Positions 1-11,000 of a stretch of DNA of 64,000 nucleotides are shown here, piece after piece. Source of the DNA: Bradyrhizobium sp. SZCCT0231 (GTDB taxonomy: Bacteria; Pseudomonadota; Alphaproteobacteria; Rhizobiales; Xanthobacteraceae). The notes under the pieces are model-generated. The model did no database searches. It saw only the letters and a program-made list of their open reading frames with translations, and was not told the origin of the DNA. Within the stretch, counting starts at the first letter, position 1, and each line of letters opens with the position of its first letter. Made by a program: the position numbers and the translations under genes. Location: contig NZ_JAFCKP010000006.1 in assembly GCF_018130245.1 (NCBI RefSeq), forward strand, positions 264,916 through 328,915, given 5' to 3'.

Positions 1-771
1 GCGCCAGGGCTCGATGCAGAGGAACGGCGCACCTGACGGCTTCGACCAGACGCCGAGCTCGCGAAAGCCGCGCCATGACATTTTCAACCAGGGCCCCGTC
101 GATGCACCCTGCCCCGCGGCATAGCGGACCGAAGTGCTCTCGATCCGGTCGAAGATGATGGCGTCGTCGGTGAACAGGGATTCGGATAATGAGAGCGCGG
201 CACCTTTGACCGGGCTCGGCTCCACTGCCGGGCGCAGCAGTCCACCATCGAGACGGCGGACCGGGGACGACTCTGCGCGCGCGAAAGTCAGCGCATAGCT
301 CTCCTTTGCCGCGCCGGGCTGCAGCGGCCAATTGAAGGCGGGATGGCCGCCGATCGACGCCGGCAACGTCTCCTTGCAGGTGTTGGCGATCGTGAGCGTC
401 AGATCGAGGCCGGTGTCATCGATCGCATAGCCAGCCGTGAGCCGGAACGCGAACGGATAGAGCGCGCGCGTCGCCTCATTGTCATCGAGCACCAGGGTGC
501 AGCGGCTCTCGCCGCGTTCTGCCCACACAAAGCGGCTGTCGCGGGCAAAGCCGTGCTGGGTCAGCCGATACGTCTTGCCCTGGTGCCGCAATTCGTCGTC
601 GGCAAGGCGCCCGACGATCGGGAACAGCAGCGGCGCGTGGCGCGGCCATTCCGGACCCGCCTGCCAAAGGAATTCGATGCCGCCGTCCTTCAGCGAGCAC
701 AGCTCGGCGCCGTGCGCCTTGACGGTCGCGGTGAGGGAGCCGCTGCGAATGGAGTGGGTGTCATCGGTCAT
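1..771 (-). CDS. Aldose 1-epimerase family protein (3' end missing)
   Basis: Reverse-strand reading from ATG at 771 stays open to the window edge (257 codons), so the C-terminus is cut off. The protein looks like the YeaD/LacX branch of aldose 1-epimerases (mutarotases), which interconvert sugar anomers in the cytoplasm. Supporting motifs are LLFPIVGRL near residue 50, the histidine in TQHGFARDSRF near 75, the histidine in IGGHPAFNWPL near 145, and a late glutamate in FLCIEPW, all in the positions expected for this fold. It is divergent from the glycosyltransferase gene starting at 953; about 180 bases separate them. It may feed the neighbouring polysaccharide locus or be an unrelated housekeeping gene. 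Family assignment is from recognised motifs; substrate unknown. Confidence 0.85.
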   Translation of the reverse strand, partial: MTDDTHSIRSGSLTATVKAHGAELCSLKDGGIEFLWQAGPEWPRHAPLLFPIVGRLADDELRHQGKTYRLTQHGFARDSRFVWAERGESRCTLVLDDNEATRALYPFAFRLTAGYAIDDTGLDLTLTIANTCKETLPASIGGHPAFNWPLQPGAAKESYALTFARAESSPVRRLDGGLLRPAVEPSPVKGAALSLSESLFTDDAIIFDRIESTSVRYAAGQGASTGPWLKMSWRGFRELGVWSKPSGAPFLCIEPWR

Positions 772-952
772 TGCCGACCTCTACACTGCGGACTCACACG
801 CAGCAAGGCGGCGCCGGCCATGCATGCGGCGCCTCGGAGCCATGCCGAGTTGCGTCATATTTCTGTACCTAACGATTGCTCACTTGCGGTTCCTCCACCG
901 CGAGCTCCCCGCAAACCCGGCCGGGACTCCGCTGAACCATCGTGGTAGTCAA

Positions 953-2056
953 TTGAAACTCTTCATCAACGGCCGCTTTCTGTCGCAAAAGCTCACGGGC
1001 GTTCAGCGCTATGCCGCCGAAATGGTCAAGGCCATCGACGTGCTGCTGGCGTCCGAGCAGACTCCGGCCTCGCTGCGCAATGCAGATTGGCAGTTGCTGA
1101 CGCCCGCGGATGCAAGCGAAAAGCTTGATCTCGATCGGATCAAGATCCGCACTGTCGGCCGGTTGCATGGGCATGCCTGGGATCAAATCGATCTCGCGCG
1201 CGCCGCTGCCGGAGGCCGCCTGATCAGCCTGGCCAATTCCGGTCCCGTCTTCCATCGCGACCACATTGTCGTCATCCACGACGCCCAGGTCTTTCGCCGG
1301 CCCGACTTCTTCAACTGGCGCTATCTGGCAGTTCACCGAACGATGGGCCGGCTGCTCGCCCGGCACGCAAGCATCGCAACCGTATCGGCTTTTTCGCGCG
1401 GAGAGCTCGCCGAGGTGTTGAATCTATCGGCAACGGCGATCCCGGTCTTCCCCAACAGCGCAGAGCACTTCGCCAAGACGAAACCAGATCTCGGCATCAT
1501 TGCCCGGCTCGGGGTTCAGCCGCAGAAATTCTTCCTCTATGTGGGCTCGAGGACCAAGAACAAGAATCTTTCCGTCGCGATCCGTGCCATGCAGCTGCTC
1601 GACCGGGCCGACGTTCCCCTGGTCATCGTGGGCGGCGACAACAGCAAGGTGTTTCAGGACAATTCGGGCGAAGGGGCTGCGGGGCTGCTGCTCGCCGGCC
1701 GCCTGACCGACAGCGAGATCGCGGCGCTGTACGCGCACGCATCGGCATTCGTGTTTCCCTCGCTTTACGAGGGATTCGGCGTGCCGCCGCTCGAAGCCAT
1801 GATCTTCGGTTGCCCGGTCATCGCCTCGACGGCCGATGCCGTCGTGGAGACCTGCGGTGACGCGGCTGCGTATTTTCGCGCCACTGATGCCGAAGCGTTG
1901 AAGCAGCTCATGCTCGAAAGACTGGCACTCGGCGCGATCTCGGACCAGGAACGCATGCGGCAACGGGATCGCGTGACATTCTATTCGTGGAAGAAATCGG
2001 CGAAGGCCCTGCTCGATCACCTCGCCGGCCCAGCGAACGTCGCCAGCGCTGCTTGA
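953..2056 (+). CDS. GT4-family glycosyltransferase
   Basis: A 367-residue glycosyltransferase of the GT-B fold, GT4 type, expected to add a sugar from a nucleotide sugar to a lipid-linked polysaccharide repeat at the inner membrane. The start is a TTG at 953 (LKLFINGRFLSQKLTGVQRY); the open frame runs further upstream but that part lacks family similarity and overlaps the divergent epimerase gene. Visible motifs: the N-terminal GVQRYA glycine-rich loop, FFLYVGSRTKNKN opening the C-terminal donor domain, and the EX7E signature in LYEGFGVPPLEAM near residue 280. First gene of a set of sugar transferases that runs to 6.2 kb. Donor and acceptor cannot be told from sequence. Confidence 0.88.
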   Translation: MKLFINGRFLSQKLTGVQRYAAEMVKAIDVLLASEQTPASLRNADWQLLTPADASEKLDLDRIKIRTVGRLHGHAWDQIDLARAAAGGRLISLANSGPVFHRDHIVVIHDAQVFRRPDFFNWRYLAVHRTMGRLLARHASIATVSAFSRGELAEVLNLSATAIPVFPNSAEHFAKTKPDLGIIARLGVQPQKFFLYVGSRTKNKNLSVAIRAMQLLDRADVPLVIVGGDNSKVFQDNSGEGAAGLLLAGRLTDSEIAALYAHASAFVFPSLYEGFGVPPLEAMIFGCPVIASTADAVVETCGDAAAYFRATDAEALKQLMLERLALGAISDQERMRQRDRVTFYSWKKSAKALLDHLAGPANVASAA

Positions 2057-2276
2057 AATTCGACGCAGCTCGCCTGCTGCGCGCAATGGTTTTTGCACAA
2101 GGGATTTGCAACTCGCAGCTCCTTTGCTTAGTTCCATGACACTTTTTCTTTTCGTTGCTGCGGGTGATCGCAAGCACCAAAGACCTTGGCGCAACATCAC
2201 CACATCGCCGCCCCAATATCGCTACGTATTCGAGGAACTGTGCCGCCATCAGTGACGCTCAAAACAGGGATCCACG

Positions 2277-3455
2277 ATGTCCGGCTCTCCGACGCAGCCT
2301 TATGCGAGGCCAACGATGAAAGTGCTGCACGTCGCCGAGACGATCCGTGGCGGGATTGCGAGCTATCTGAACGAGTTGCATCCGCAGCAGCAGGCGAGCT
2401 TCGGCGCCGAGAACGTGCACTATGTCGTGCCGTCGGATCATCGTCGCGATCTCGGCGCGATCGATGACAACCAGATTACGACGTTCGATCGATCCGGCCG
2501 CAGCGTCTCCGGGCTGTTCCAGATGTTGCGCGCAAGCATGCAAGCGCTGGATGCCTTCAGACCGGACGTGGTGCACCTGCATTCCTCGTTTGCAGGCCTC
2601 GTGCTTCGGCCCGCGCTGGCGGCCCGCTCGGGCGGACCGCGCGTCGTCTATTGTCCGCACGGCTGGGCGTTTTCGCGCGAGACCGGCCGCCTCAGTCATG
2701 TGATGACAAAGGCGGCGGAGAATCTTCTCGCGCGCACATCGGACCGAATCATCTGCATCTCCGGCGACGAGTTCAATGAAGCGGTCCGCGCGGGAATTCC
2801 TGCCGACCGCCTCACCATCGTCCACAATGGCATCTCGAAGAGCCGCACGCCGCAGCCCGTTGCGGCGGACTGGACTTCCAAGAAGGTCAAGGTGCTGTTC
2901 ATCGGACGCCTGGACCGGCAGAAGGGCTTTGATCTCCTGATCGAAGCGGCACGCTCGCTCGAGGATGTCCTCGACGTCCGCATGGTCGGCGCCTCCGTCG
3001 TCAACAAGTATGAAGGCCCGACGGTCCCGTCCAACGTGTCCCTGCTGGGCTGGCTGGACCGCCCGGCCATCGAGACCCAGCTCGAGGCCGCCGACCTCGT
3101 CGTGATTCCGTCGCGATGGGAAGCCTTCGGTCTCGTTGCCCTGGAGGCGATGCGCGCGGCCAAGCCCATCCTGGCGTTCCGCAGCGGCGCATTGCCCGAG
3201 CTCGTCGTCGACGGCGTCACCGGCGTGCTTTGCGATCCCGTCGCCGTTCAGCCGCTCGTCGACGGTTTCCGGCGAGCGCTCGATCTCGATCTCAAGGTGC
3301 TTGGGCAACGCGGCTACGACCGCTTCAAGCAGCTGTATGACGTCGAGAAGACGCATGGACAATTGCAGCAGGTCTATATCGAGCTCCTACAGGACGACCG
3401 GACACCCGTCGAAACGAAGGCGGGGCTGCAGTCGGATCTCTCCAAGAATTTCTGA
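2277..3455 (+). CDS. GT4-family glycosyltransferase
   Basis: A 392-residue GT4-type glycosyltransferase. The N-terminal core MKVLHVAETIRGGIASY begins at codon 14, so an alternative ATG at 2316 is possible; I keep the ATG at 2277 because an AGGGAT stretch lies just upstream. The donor domain opens with VLFIGRLDRQKGFDLLIEA and carries the EX7E motif in RWEAFGLVALEAM. The C-terminus ends in a short polar tail. It lies 220 bases after the preceding glycosyltransferase, in the same direction, and before the secreted hydrolase at 3565. Role in building the repeat unit is inferred from context. Confidence 0.88.
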   Translation: MSGSPTQPYARPTMKVLHVAETIRGGIASYLNELHPQQQASFGAENVHYVVPSDHRRDLGAIDDNQITTFDRSGRSVSGLFQMLRASMQALDAFRPDVVHLHSSFAGLVLRPALAARSGGPRVVYCPHGWAFSRETGRLSHVMTKAAENLLARTSDRIICISGDEFNEAVRAGIPADRLTIVHNGISKSRTPQPVAADWTSKKVKVLFIGRLDRQKGFDLLIEAARSLEDVLDVRMVGASVVNKYEGPTVPSNVSLLGWLDRPAIETQLEAADLVVIPSRWEAFGLVALEAMRAAKPILAFRSGALPELVVDGVTGVLCDPVAVQPLVDGFRRALDLDLKVLGQRGYDRFKQLYDVEKTHGQLQQVYIELLQDDRTPVETKAGLQSDLSKNF

Positions 3456-3564
3456 TGATCAACATGCACGCTTGCCCTCGCAGATGCAGGAAGGCGCGAC
3501 GGCGATGCCCTGAGCCGGGCTTGATATCACCGCCAGTGCATCGCGCGTGAGCATGATCTAGACC

Positions 3565-4899
3565 ATGACACGCCCACGCACCTTGGTTCGCGACAGTGTC
3601 CTCCGCCTCGCGGGCCTCATCTCGTCCATTCTTCTGTCGGTCCCGGCCTGCGCTCAGCACGCTCAACCGCTCGACACTCGATTCCTGCTCGGGGTCGGCA
3701 CCCATCAGGGGCTGGGCGGGCCGGTGAGCGCGCGGGGATACGTGCCTGCAGAGAACATCGCCCAGATCAAGCAACTCGGCCTCAACGCCTTCCGCGACGA
3801 TTTCCCCTGGTCCGATTTCGAGGTGGGAGGACGCCGGATGGGCTTCACGCCCAGGCTCGGCAGGCTCGAGGCGCAAGTCAAATCCGGCGTCGCACGTCCC
3901 CTCCTGATCCTCGCCTTCGGCCATCATCTCGTTCCGAATTCCTCGCCGCCGACGACCGATGAGGCGCGGCAGCGGTTCGCCGACTATGCCGCTGCGGCGG
4001 CGCAATCCGTCGTGGCGCAGCATCCCCTCTTCGAGCTCTGGAACGAGTGGAACCTGGCGGCGAAAAAGGATGCCGCCTTCTCACCGGAGAACTATCTGGC
4101 GCTTGCCGAGGCCACACGACCGGCGGTCAAGCGGGTTGCCCCGAATGCGCCTTTCCTGGTCGGAGCGCTCGGCGACGATCCGGGCTGGACATGGACGGAG
4201 AAGATGCTGCGGACCGGCATTCTGCAATATGCCGACGGCGCTTCGATCCATCTCTACAATTTCTGCATGGGCCCGAGCAAGCGCACCTCGGCCGAAATCA
4301 TCGAGCGGCTCACGGCGTTTCACCGGCTCGTCGGCCAGGCGAGCGGAAATCCCGACTTCCCGATCTATGTGACCGAGACCGGCTGGACCACGGCCACCAA
4401 CAAATGCGGCGTCAGCGAACAGGCCCAGGCCGACAATACGGCGCAGCTCATCCTGTGGGCGTCGACCGCGACGCGCTGGCTCAAGGGAATCTGGATCTAC
4501 GAGCTCAAGGACAGCGGCAACAATCCATCGGAGCTGGAGCACAATTTCGGCCTCTATCGCTTCGACAATTCGCCAAAGCCCGTCGCCTGTGCGGCCCAGG
4601 GCGCCTGGGCTTTCATTCGCTCCAGCCTGAGTGCCGAGCGACGAGAGCTCGCCAGCGGCGTCGTGTCGATCAATGCATCAACGACGTCCGGCGGCAGAGT
4701 TGCGGTCTGGTCCGAGGCTCCGGATCGACGTTACGAAATCCGGCTCAAAGGCGATGAGCACGGCGCAACCTATGCACTGCCGTGCGATGCGGCCGCAAGA
4801 CCGGCATCCGGGGCCTGGATTCCGGTTTCGAGCACGCCGGTTCTTATTGCAGCCACCAACGGTGCCATTCCCGCCCTGGAGATACGTCCGGCGCGGTAG
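3565..4899 (+). CDS. Secreted GH39-like (clan GH-A) glycoside hydrolase
   Basis: A 444-residue protein with an N-terminal signal peptide (basic start, then LAGLISSILLSVPACA, predicted cleavage near residue 32), so it acts in the periplasm or outside. The catalytic barrel shows the clan GH-A pair: acid/base glutamate in FELWNEWNL near residue 159 and nucleophile glutamate in YVTETGWTT near residue 271. This combination and spacing resemble GH39/GH5-like enzymes. A C-terminal beta-sandwich-like part follows (about 350-444). Hydrolases like this in polysaccharide clusters trim or release polymer. The N-terminal domain of the 1302-residue protein at 8094 is a related hydrolase domain. Exact family and substrate uncertain. 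Confidence 0.82.
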   Translation: MTRPRTLVRDSVLRLAGLISSILLSVPACAQHAQPLDTRFLLGVGTHQGLGGPVSARGYVPAENIAQIKQLGLNAFRDDFPWSDFEVGGRRMGFTPRLGRLEAQVKSGVARPLLILAFGHHLVPNSSPPTTDEARQRFADYAAAAAQSVVAQHPLFELWNEWNLAAKKDAAFSPENYLALAEATRPAVKRVAPNAPFLVGALGDDPGWTWTEKMLRTGILQYADGASIHLYNFCMGPSKRTSAEIIERLTAFHRLVGQASGNPDFPIYVTETGWTTATNKCGVSEQAQADNTAQLILWASTATRWLKGIWIYELKDSGNNPSELEHNFGLYRFDNSPKPVACAAQGAWAFIRSSLSAERRELASGVVSINASTTSGGRVAVWSEAPDRRYEIRLKGDEHGATYALPCDAAARPASGAWIPVSSTPVLIAATNGAIPALEIRPAR

Positions 4900-4928
4900 G
4901 CGCGATTTTGCAGAGATGAGGTTATGCG

Positions 4929-6203
4929 ATGAAAGTTCTTTTGACGTCCACGCTTTATCCGACGCCTCTGGCACCCAAGATCGTCGGCGGTGCAGAGATC
5001 TTCGCGCGACGTTTCGCCGAAGGCCTGGCGCAGCGTGGCGATGAGGTGGAGGTGATCCGCGCCGCATCGTCCCCTGGGCAGGAGCGCGAAACCTGCAGCG
5101 GCATCGACATCTATTCCGCGCCGGTGCGAAACGTCTATCTGCCCTTCACGGAGCAGAAGAACGCCGCCTTACGCAGCATCTGGCACGCGGTCGACGACTG
5201 GCAAATGCAGGCGCCCCTGATCGCGGAGCGAATCCAGGCCTTCAAGCCGGACGTCCTGCACTCCAACAATTTATCGGGTCTCACCACCGCGATCTGGCGC
5301 GTTGCCGCCCAGCTCGGCGTGCCGGTGCTCCATACGCTTCACGATTATTATCTGACCTGTCCACGCTGCTCCCGCTTCGACAAGGGACGCTCCTGCGAGC
5401 ACACCTGCACGAGCTGCGGAATTTTGAGCTTTCATCGCAAGCGGGCCACGCATTGGCTCAGCGCCGTGGTCGGCGTGAGCGAGCGTGTGCTGTCCATTCA
5501 TACCGACATGGGCATGTTCGCGGAGACGCCGATCCGCACCGTGATCCGCAACGCGTCGACCGAGCCGCCGCGCGCGCCCTATCCTCGTCCGATCTGCACC
5601 ACGGAAGTGACGTTCGGGTTCATTGGCCGCCTCACGGAGGAGAAGGGCATCGACAACCTCATGCGGGCCCTTGCCCTGCTGCCCCGCGATCGCATCCGGA
5701 TGATGATCGCCGGCCGTGTCAGCGAGGAAGAGCAACGCCGCCTGAGGGAGCTTGCGCCGCATGCGCGAATAGAGTTCATGGGCTTCGTGGTGCCGGACGA
5801 TTTCTACAAGCAGGTCGACGTGGTGATCGCGCCGTCGATCTGGCACGACCCCGGTCCACTGGTCGTCGCAGATGCCAAGGCGGCCGGCAGGCCGCTGCTC
5901 GGAACGCGCTTTGGCGGCATGCCCGAGGTCATCGAGCATGGCGTGACGGGCTGGCTGACCGACGCCGATCCACAATCCCTGGCCAAAAGCATGCTCGCAG
6001 TCGCGTCAGATCCGCACAAGATCGACGAGATCAGCCGACGCCTGATCGCCGATACCAACAAGTGGATATTTGCCGACGTGCTGTCTTCATACAAGAACCT
6101 GTATGAGCAATTGCGCGAGCAACGGATGTCGCGCATGCGCGCAGCAATGACTGAAGCGCCGCAGGGACCGGCCGTCGGCAAGGAGCGCCTCATTCCGAGA
6201 TGA
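4929..6203 (+). CDS. GT4-family glycosyltransferase with degenerate EX7E motif
   Basis: A 424-residue GT4-type glycosyltransferase starting MKVLLTSTLYPTPLAPKIVGGAE with a GGAE loop typical of the acceptor domain, and FGFIGRLTEEKGIDNLMRA opening the donor domain. The usual EX7E motif reads as APSIWHDPGPLVVADA near residue 305, where both acidic positions are aspartates; such DX7D forms exist in GT4 relatives but this is unusual. A cysteine group (CPRC, CEHTCTSC, residues about 145-165) resembles a metal-binding knuckle found in a subset of these enzymes. The stop overlaps the start of the next gene by four bases (ATGA), so the two are translationally coupled. Confidence 0.86.
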   Translation: MKVLLTSTLYPTPLAPKIVGGAEIFARRFAEGLAQRGDEVEVIRAASSPGQERETCSGIDIYSAPVRNVYLPFTEQKNAALRSIWHAVDDWQMQAPLIAERIQAFKPDVLHSNNLSGLTTAIWRVAAQLGVPVLHTLHDYYLTCPRCSRFDKGRSCEHTCTSCGILSFHRKRATHWLSAVVGVSERVLSIHTDMGMFAETPIRTVIRNASTEPPRAPYPRPICTTEVTFGFIGRLTEEKGIDNLMRALALLPRDRIRMMIAGRVSEEEQRRLRELAPHARIEFMGFVVPDDFYKQVDVVIAPSIWHDPGPLVVADAKAAGRPLLGTRFGGMPEVIEHGVTGWLTDADPQSLAKSMLAVASDPHKIDEISRRLIADTNKWIFADVLSSYKNLYEQLREQRMSRMRAAMTEAPQGPAVGKERLIPR

Positions 6204-7591
6204 CACGCCTCTTCGCGATGGCGGGCTACGTCTATCAGAGTGCCGCGGCGATTATCCTGATCTTCGCGATCAGCCATCTGCTGCCCGCCGCCGCCTACAC
6301 CAGTTTCTCCTTCACGCTGGCCTCGAGCCAATTACTCTGCGTCCTGATGTTCGAGTGGCTGCAGCTTGCCGGACTGCGCTTTCTGGCGGCGGCGAGGGAG
6401 AGCAAGGCGGCGCGGCTGAGGTGGTCGCTGTTCGCCGCAGGCCTGTCGAGTGCTGGCGCGCTCGTCGTGATCGGGAGCTGCGCATCCTTGGCCAGCGCGC
6501 TCCCGACAGGGATCATCGCGCTCGGCCTCGGCATATCCGTGCTCCAGGGCCTGACGGATCTCTATTTCCTGTCGGTCCGCCTGTCCGATCGGCTGGGCAT
6601 CGCGTCCTTTCTTCTGGCGTTTCGCGCCACCGCTCTCCTGACCGGGGCCGCCGCGGGAGCCGCGATTTCAGGAACGGCCGAAGCGGCGCTGCTCGGCGTT
6701 AGCGGGGGCCACGCGCTGAGCCTCGTCGCCGGGCTGGTGGCCTATCGCACCCCCCTCGAGCGCGTTTCGCTGCGGACGATGCTCGCCGACTGGAAGGATT
6801 TCTCCCGCTACGGCATGCTCGCCGCAGGTGCGTCCGTCATCCATTTGTCGGTGCCGGTGCTGCTCCGTGTCATCGTCATCGGCCGGCTGGGTGCGACGGG
6901 GGCGGGCGCCGGATTTTCGATCGCGCTCGACCTGCTGCAACGCCCCTTCTGGGTCCTCAATGCGGCGATCCACACCGTGAGCTATCCCGAGGTGGTCGAC
7001 GATTTCGAGCACGGGACCGGCACAAAATCAGTGCAATCGGCACGCCGCATGTTCGAGTTCATGATCTGCACGACCCTCGTGCTGCTCGGCGGGCTGGTCG
7101 GCTTCATTCCCGATGCTGCGCGAATCCTGGTGCCGCAGGAGAGCCTGGGCGGATTCCTGGAGACGGCGCCTGCGATCGCCGCCTTCTATTTCCTGCATAC
7201 CCATTTGCAGGCGACGATCGCGGTTGTCCCCCACCTCGAGAAGCTGGCGACCAGGCTGGTCCTGGTCGCGGCCGGCCAGCTCGCCATCGTCGTGGCCCTC
7301 TCCCTGATCGCGGTGTCGGCCGGGCTGTCGCCGCGGGGGGCGATGAACTGTGCTTCGCTAGCCACCATTGCAACGATCCTGGTCGCGCTCGGTCCGACGC
7401 TGCGGTTCGAGGCATTCCCGCGCTGGTCCTTGGTCGTGCAGGCGCTGGTGGCCGCGATCCTGATCGGCTCGCTCGGTTCGATGCCGACCGAGCCCGCAGC
7501 ATGGCTCGCCGGCAAGATCGCGATCGCTGCGCTCGCGACGGCGGTCATCGCATGGCGCGGCGACTTTCTCATGCTCGCTCGCCGCAGCTGA
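6200..7591 (+). CDS. Polysaccharide flippase-like membrane protein (Wzx/MOP type)
   Basis: A 463-residue integral membrane protein with roughly 11-12 hydrophobic segments spread along its length, resembling the MOP superfamily of lipid-linked oligosaccharide flippases. These move the undecaprenyl-linked repeat unit across the inner membrane. It starts within the stop of the preceding glycosyltransferase (ATGA overlap), showing a shared operon. A second, more typical Wzx-like protein is encoded at 14768-16225 on the other strand, so this one may serve another substrate or a different step. Sequence motifs of the family are loose; the call rests on topology and context. Confidence 0.7.
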   Translation: MTRLFAMAGYVYQSAAAIILIFAISHLLPAAAYTSFSFTLASSQLLCVLMFEWLQLAGLRFLAAARESKAARLRWSLFAAGLSSAGALVVIGSCASLASALPTGIIALGLGISVLQGLTDLYFLSVRLSDRLGIASFLLAFRATALLTGAAAGAAISGTAEAALLGVSGGHALSLVAGLVAYRTPLERVSLRTMLADWKDFSRYGMLAAGASVIHLSVPVLLRVIVIGRLGATGAGAGFSIALDLLQRPFWVLNAAIHTVSYPEVVDDFEHGTGTKSVQSARRMFEFMICTTLVLLGGLVGFIPDAARILVPQESLGGFLETAPAIAAFYFLHTHLQATIAVVPHLEKLATRLVLVAAGQLAIVVALSLIAVSAGLSPRGAMNCASLATIATILVALGPTLRFEAFPRWSLVVQALVAAILIGSLGSMPTEPAAWLAGKIAIAALATAVIAWRGDFLMLARRS

Positions 7592-8093
7592 TTCGCTGCA
7601 CCGGCCAGTCTGCGGATCACCTGTCTCGGCTCCCGCAGCGTGTGCGTGCACCATCATCGGGCAAACACAACCGCTGCGGGTATATCCTGTGCTTTAACCG
7701 CCCATAGAAACGGCATCTGCAAACGCCCTGTGCAGGAATTCCGGACTGCAGATCACGGACCCCGTTGGATTGCGGAAGCGATGAGTGCCCTTAGCCGGTG
7801 TCGAGCACTGCAAGAGTGCCGCATGTTCCATTGCAAACTCGTCGTATTCGTACGGCATGCGCATACATTCAGCAGTGCAAAACGCGAAAATCTTGAAAGT
7901 GCCTTCCTCACGCCATGCTGCACCGGCATCGCATCAATATTCTGCTGCGACACGAGCAAATCGGTTCCTGCGCAAGGAACCCAGTTCGCTCGCGATTTGT
8001 AGCTTCCATTTTTATCTGAAATTCACACTCGACAGAGAAGCTTGAACGCAAATCCCTGCGAGCAATTTCGTTCGCGCTGAAATCGAGTGAGCA
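7592..8093 (+). other. Intergenic region upstream of the giant repeat protein
   Basis: About 500 bases without a supported gene. The composition is lower in GC than the flanks, as expected of a promoter region. The last 90 bases (for example GAAATTCACACTCGACAG near 8018) probably hold the promoter and leader of the gene at 8094. Short open frames in here have no recognisable similarity. Confidence 0.5.
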
Positions 8094-11000
8094 ATGTCAG
8101 ATCAAACCATCCTGTCCGCCAACGGCTTCGTCAACTCCATCGGCGTCAACACGCATGCCGGTTTCGGGTGGACCGGCTACAACAATCTCGCGGTGATGGT
8201 CGATGACCTCAAATATCTCGGCGTCACCCAACTCCGCGACGCGATGGGAACCAGCCCCGCTGCGCAACCGGTGGTCGAGGGTCTCGCCGCCGCCGGTTAC
8301 AAGTTCGACTTCCTGGTCTCCTCCGCCCTGCCGCAGATGGGGACGACCGGACTTCAGAAATACATCGCCTCGCTCGAGAAGTTCGCGACGACCCACGCGG
8401 GCAGCATCAGCGCCATCGAGGGCCTCAACGAGGCCAATCACCAGCCCTTCAGCTACAATGGCAGCTCCAGCCTCTCGGCCGCGGCTCAGTTCCAGAGCGC
8501 GCTCTATCAGGCCGTCAATTCTAACGCCGCGCTCGCCAGCATCCCCGTCTACAATCTGTCATTGGCCTACAACGATCCGCAAGGTTACAGCCAGCTCGGC
8601 AACATGTCGGGCTCGGTCGACTATGCCAACGCCCACGCCTATGTCAGCACCAGCCTGACCACCGGCAGCTCCATCGCGGCAACGCTCAGCGCCGTTATGA
8701 CCGCGGCACCGGGAAAGCCCGTCGTCATCACCGAGACCGGCTACACCACGCAGGCCAACACCCAATATCTCGGCGTCAACGAGACGGTGCAGGCCAAATC
8801 GATCCTGAACACGCTGGTCGATGCCTACAAGGCCGGCGTCAGCGCGACTTATCTCTACGAGCTGTTCGACCGCGACTCCTCGGCCGCCAACACCAACCCC
8901 GAGGCGAACTTCGGATTGTTCAATTCCGACGGCACGCCCAAGCTCGCCGCGACGGCGATTCATAATCTCACGACCATTCTGGCCGACGACGGCAAGGGCG
9001 GCCTGCAGCCGACTGATCCGCTGAACTACACCCTGAGCAACATGCCCGCCTCGGGCAACAGCATGGTGCTCGGCAAGAGCAACGGCGCCTACGAGCTCGT
9101 CGTCTGGGCCGAGCCGAAGCTCTGGAACGATGCGACCGATACCGAGCTGTCCAATGCGGCCCAGACCGTCACGGTGAACCTCGGCGCCGTCCATCATACG
9201 GTGAAGGTGTACGACACGCTGACGGGAACCACGGCGATCGCCAGCTACACCGACGTCAGCACCATTACCATTCCGGTCAGCGATCACCCGCTGATCATCG
9301 AGATCGACGCGCCCCCGACCACGCCGCCTCCCGTGGACACCCGGACCAGCGTCAGCGGGACGGCTGCAGAGATCGTGCCGCAATTGTCCGATCTGAGCGA
9401 CTCGACGGCGCTGCAGAGCATCACGCTGACCGACTCCCACGTCCTGCCGGTCGCCTCGAAGGCGACGATGGACTACATCATCGCCCATTACGGCAGCGCG
9501 CTGTCCAAGATCCAGGGCGGATATTCGTTCTCGGTGACGAATACGGCCGCGACCTGGAGCAACACGAAGACCTATGACGCCAGCGGACACCTGCTGTCGA
9601 AGTCCGACACCGGCCTCAATTCGAGCGGGCAGCCGACCTCGACCACCGTGGCCTACACCGACGGTTCAAAGGATCTGATCAGCTACACCGCCGGCGTGCA
9701 GACGAAATTCGTTCACATCGCCACCGATGGAACCAGGACCACCGACACCTACAACACCGCCGGCATCCTTCTGAGCGAAGTCGTGCAGAAGTCCGACGGC
9801 TATTACTCCACCACGCTCTACACGAGCGGCGTAAAGACCGCCGCCTATGTCAAGAACGCCGACGGCTCGCAGGACAACTACACCTACGGCATCACGGGCA
9901 AGAGCTTCACCACGCAGGTGCAGCACCTCGATGCCTCCGGGAAGGTCACCTCGGTGACCCGCAGCCACGCCGACGGCACGCTGGACTCGACCCAGGTCTA
10001 CAACAGCGACGGCAGCAGCGTGATCACCACCTACAGCGCCACCGGCGTCAAGCTGGTGCAGACCACATATCATGCCGATCACAGCAAGGACGTCTGGACC
10101 TACAACATCACGGGCCAGAACTACACCACCGAGCACGACGTCTACGACGCGACCGGCTTCCTCACCAGCCTGACGCGTCTGCACAGCGACGGCAGTCTCG
10201 CTTTCAAGCTGGTCCAGACCACCGACGGCACCAAGACGACTGATTGGTACAATGCCGCAGGCGCCCTCACCAGCGAGGTCGTGCAGACAGCCGCCGGCAC
10301 CACCTCGACGACGACCTACAGCAACGGCGTGAAGACCAACGCCTACATCAAGTATGCCGACGGCAGCCAGGACAATTACGCCTATGGCATCACCGGCCAG
10401 AGCTACACCACACAGATCCAGCACGTCGATCCGTCCGGCAAGATCACGGCCGTGACCCGCGAGCATGCCGACGGCACGCTCGATTTTACGCAGGTCATCA
10501 ACGCCGACGGCAGCAGCGTCATCACCAACTACGATGCCGCGGGAACGCGCATCAAGGAAGCCAACTTGCACGCCGACGGCAGCAAGGACGTCTTCCTGTT
10601 CAACATCACCGGCCAGAACTACACGACCGAGCACGACATCTACGATGCGACCGGCTTCCTCACCACGCTGATCCGCAAGCACGCCGACGGCAGCATGGCG
10701 TTCAAGCTGGTGCAGAGCAGCGATGGGACCAAGACGACGGACTGGTACGACGCCAGCGGCGTCCTGACCAGCGAGGTCGTCCAGAAGGCGAGCGGTTACA
10801 GCTCGACCACCGTGTACACCAATGGCGTGAAGACCGCGGCTTACATCACCAACGCGGACATGAGCCACGACAACTATAGCTACAACATCACCGGTCAGAG
10901 CTATACCACGCAGTACCAGCACCTCGATCCATCCGGCCAGACGACCGAGGTGATCCGCTGGCATGCCGACAACTCGCTCGACTACACCCAGGTCGTCAAC

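Noticed and set aside
343-948. Plus-strand open frame of 201 codons
   Set aside because: It lies opposite the aldose epimerase gene, whose reverse-strand reading has clear family motifs; the plus-strand product has arginine-rich, shadow-like composition.
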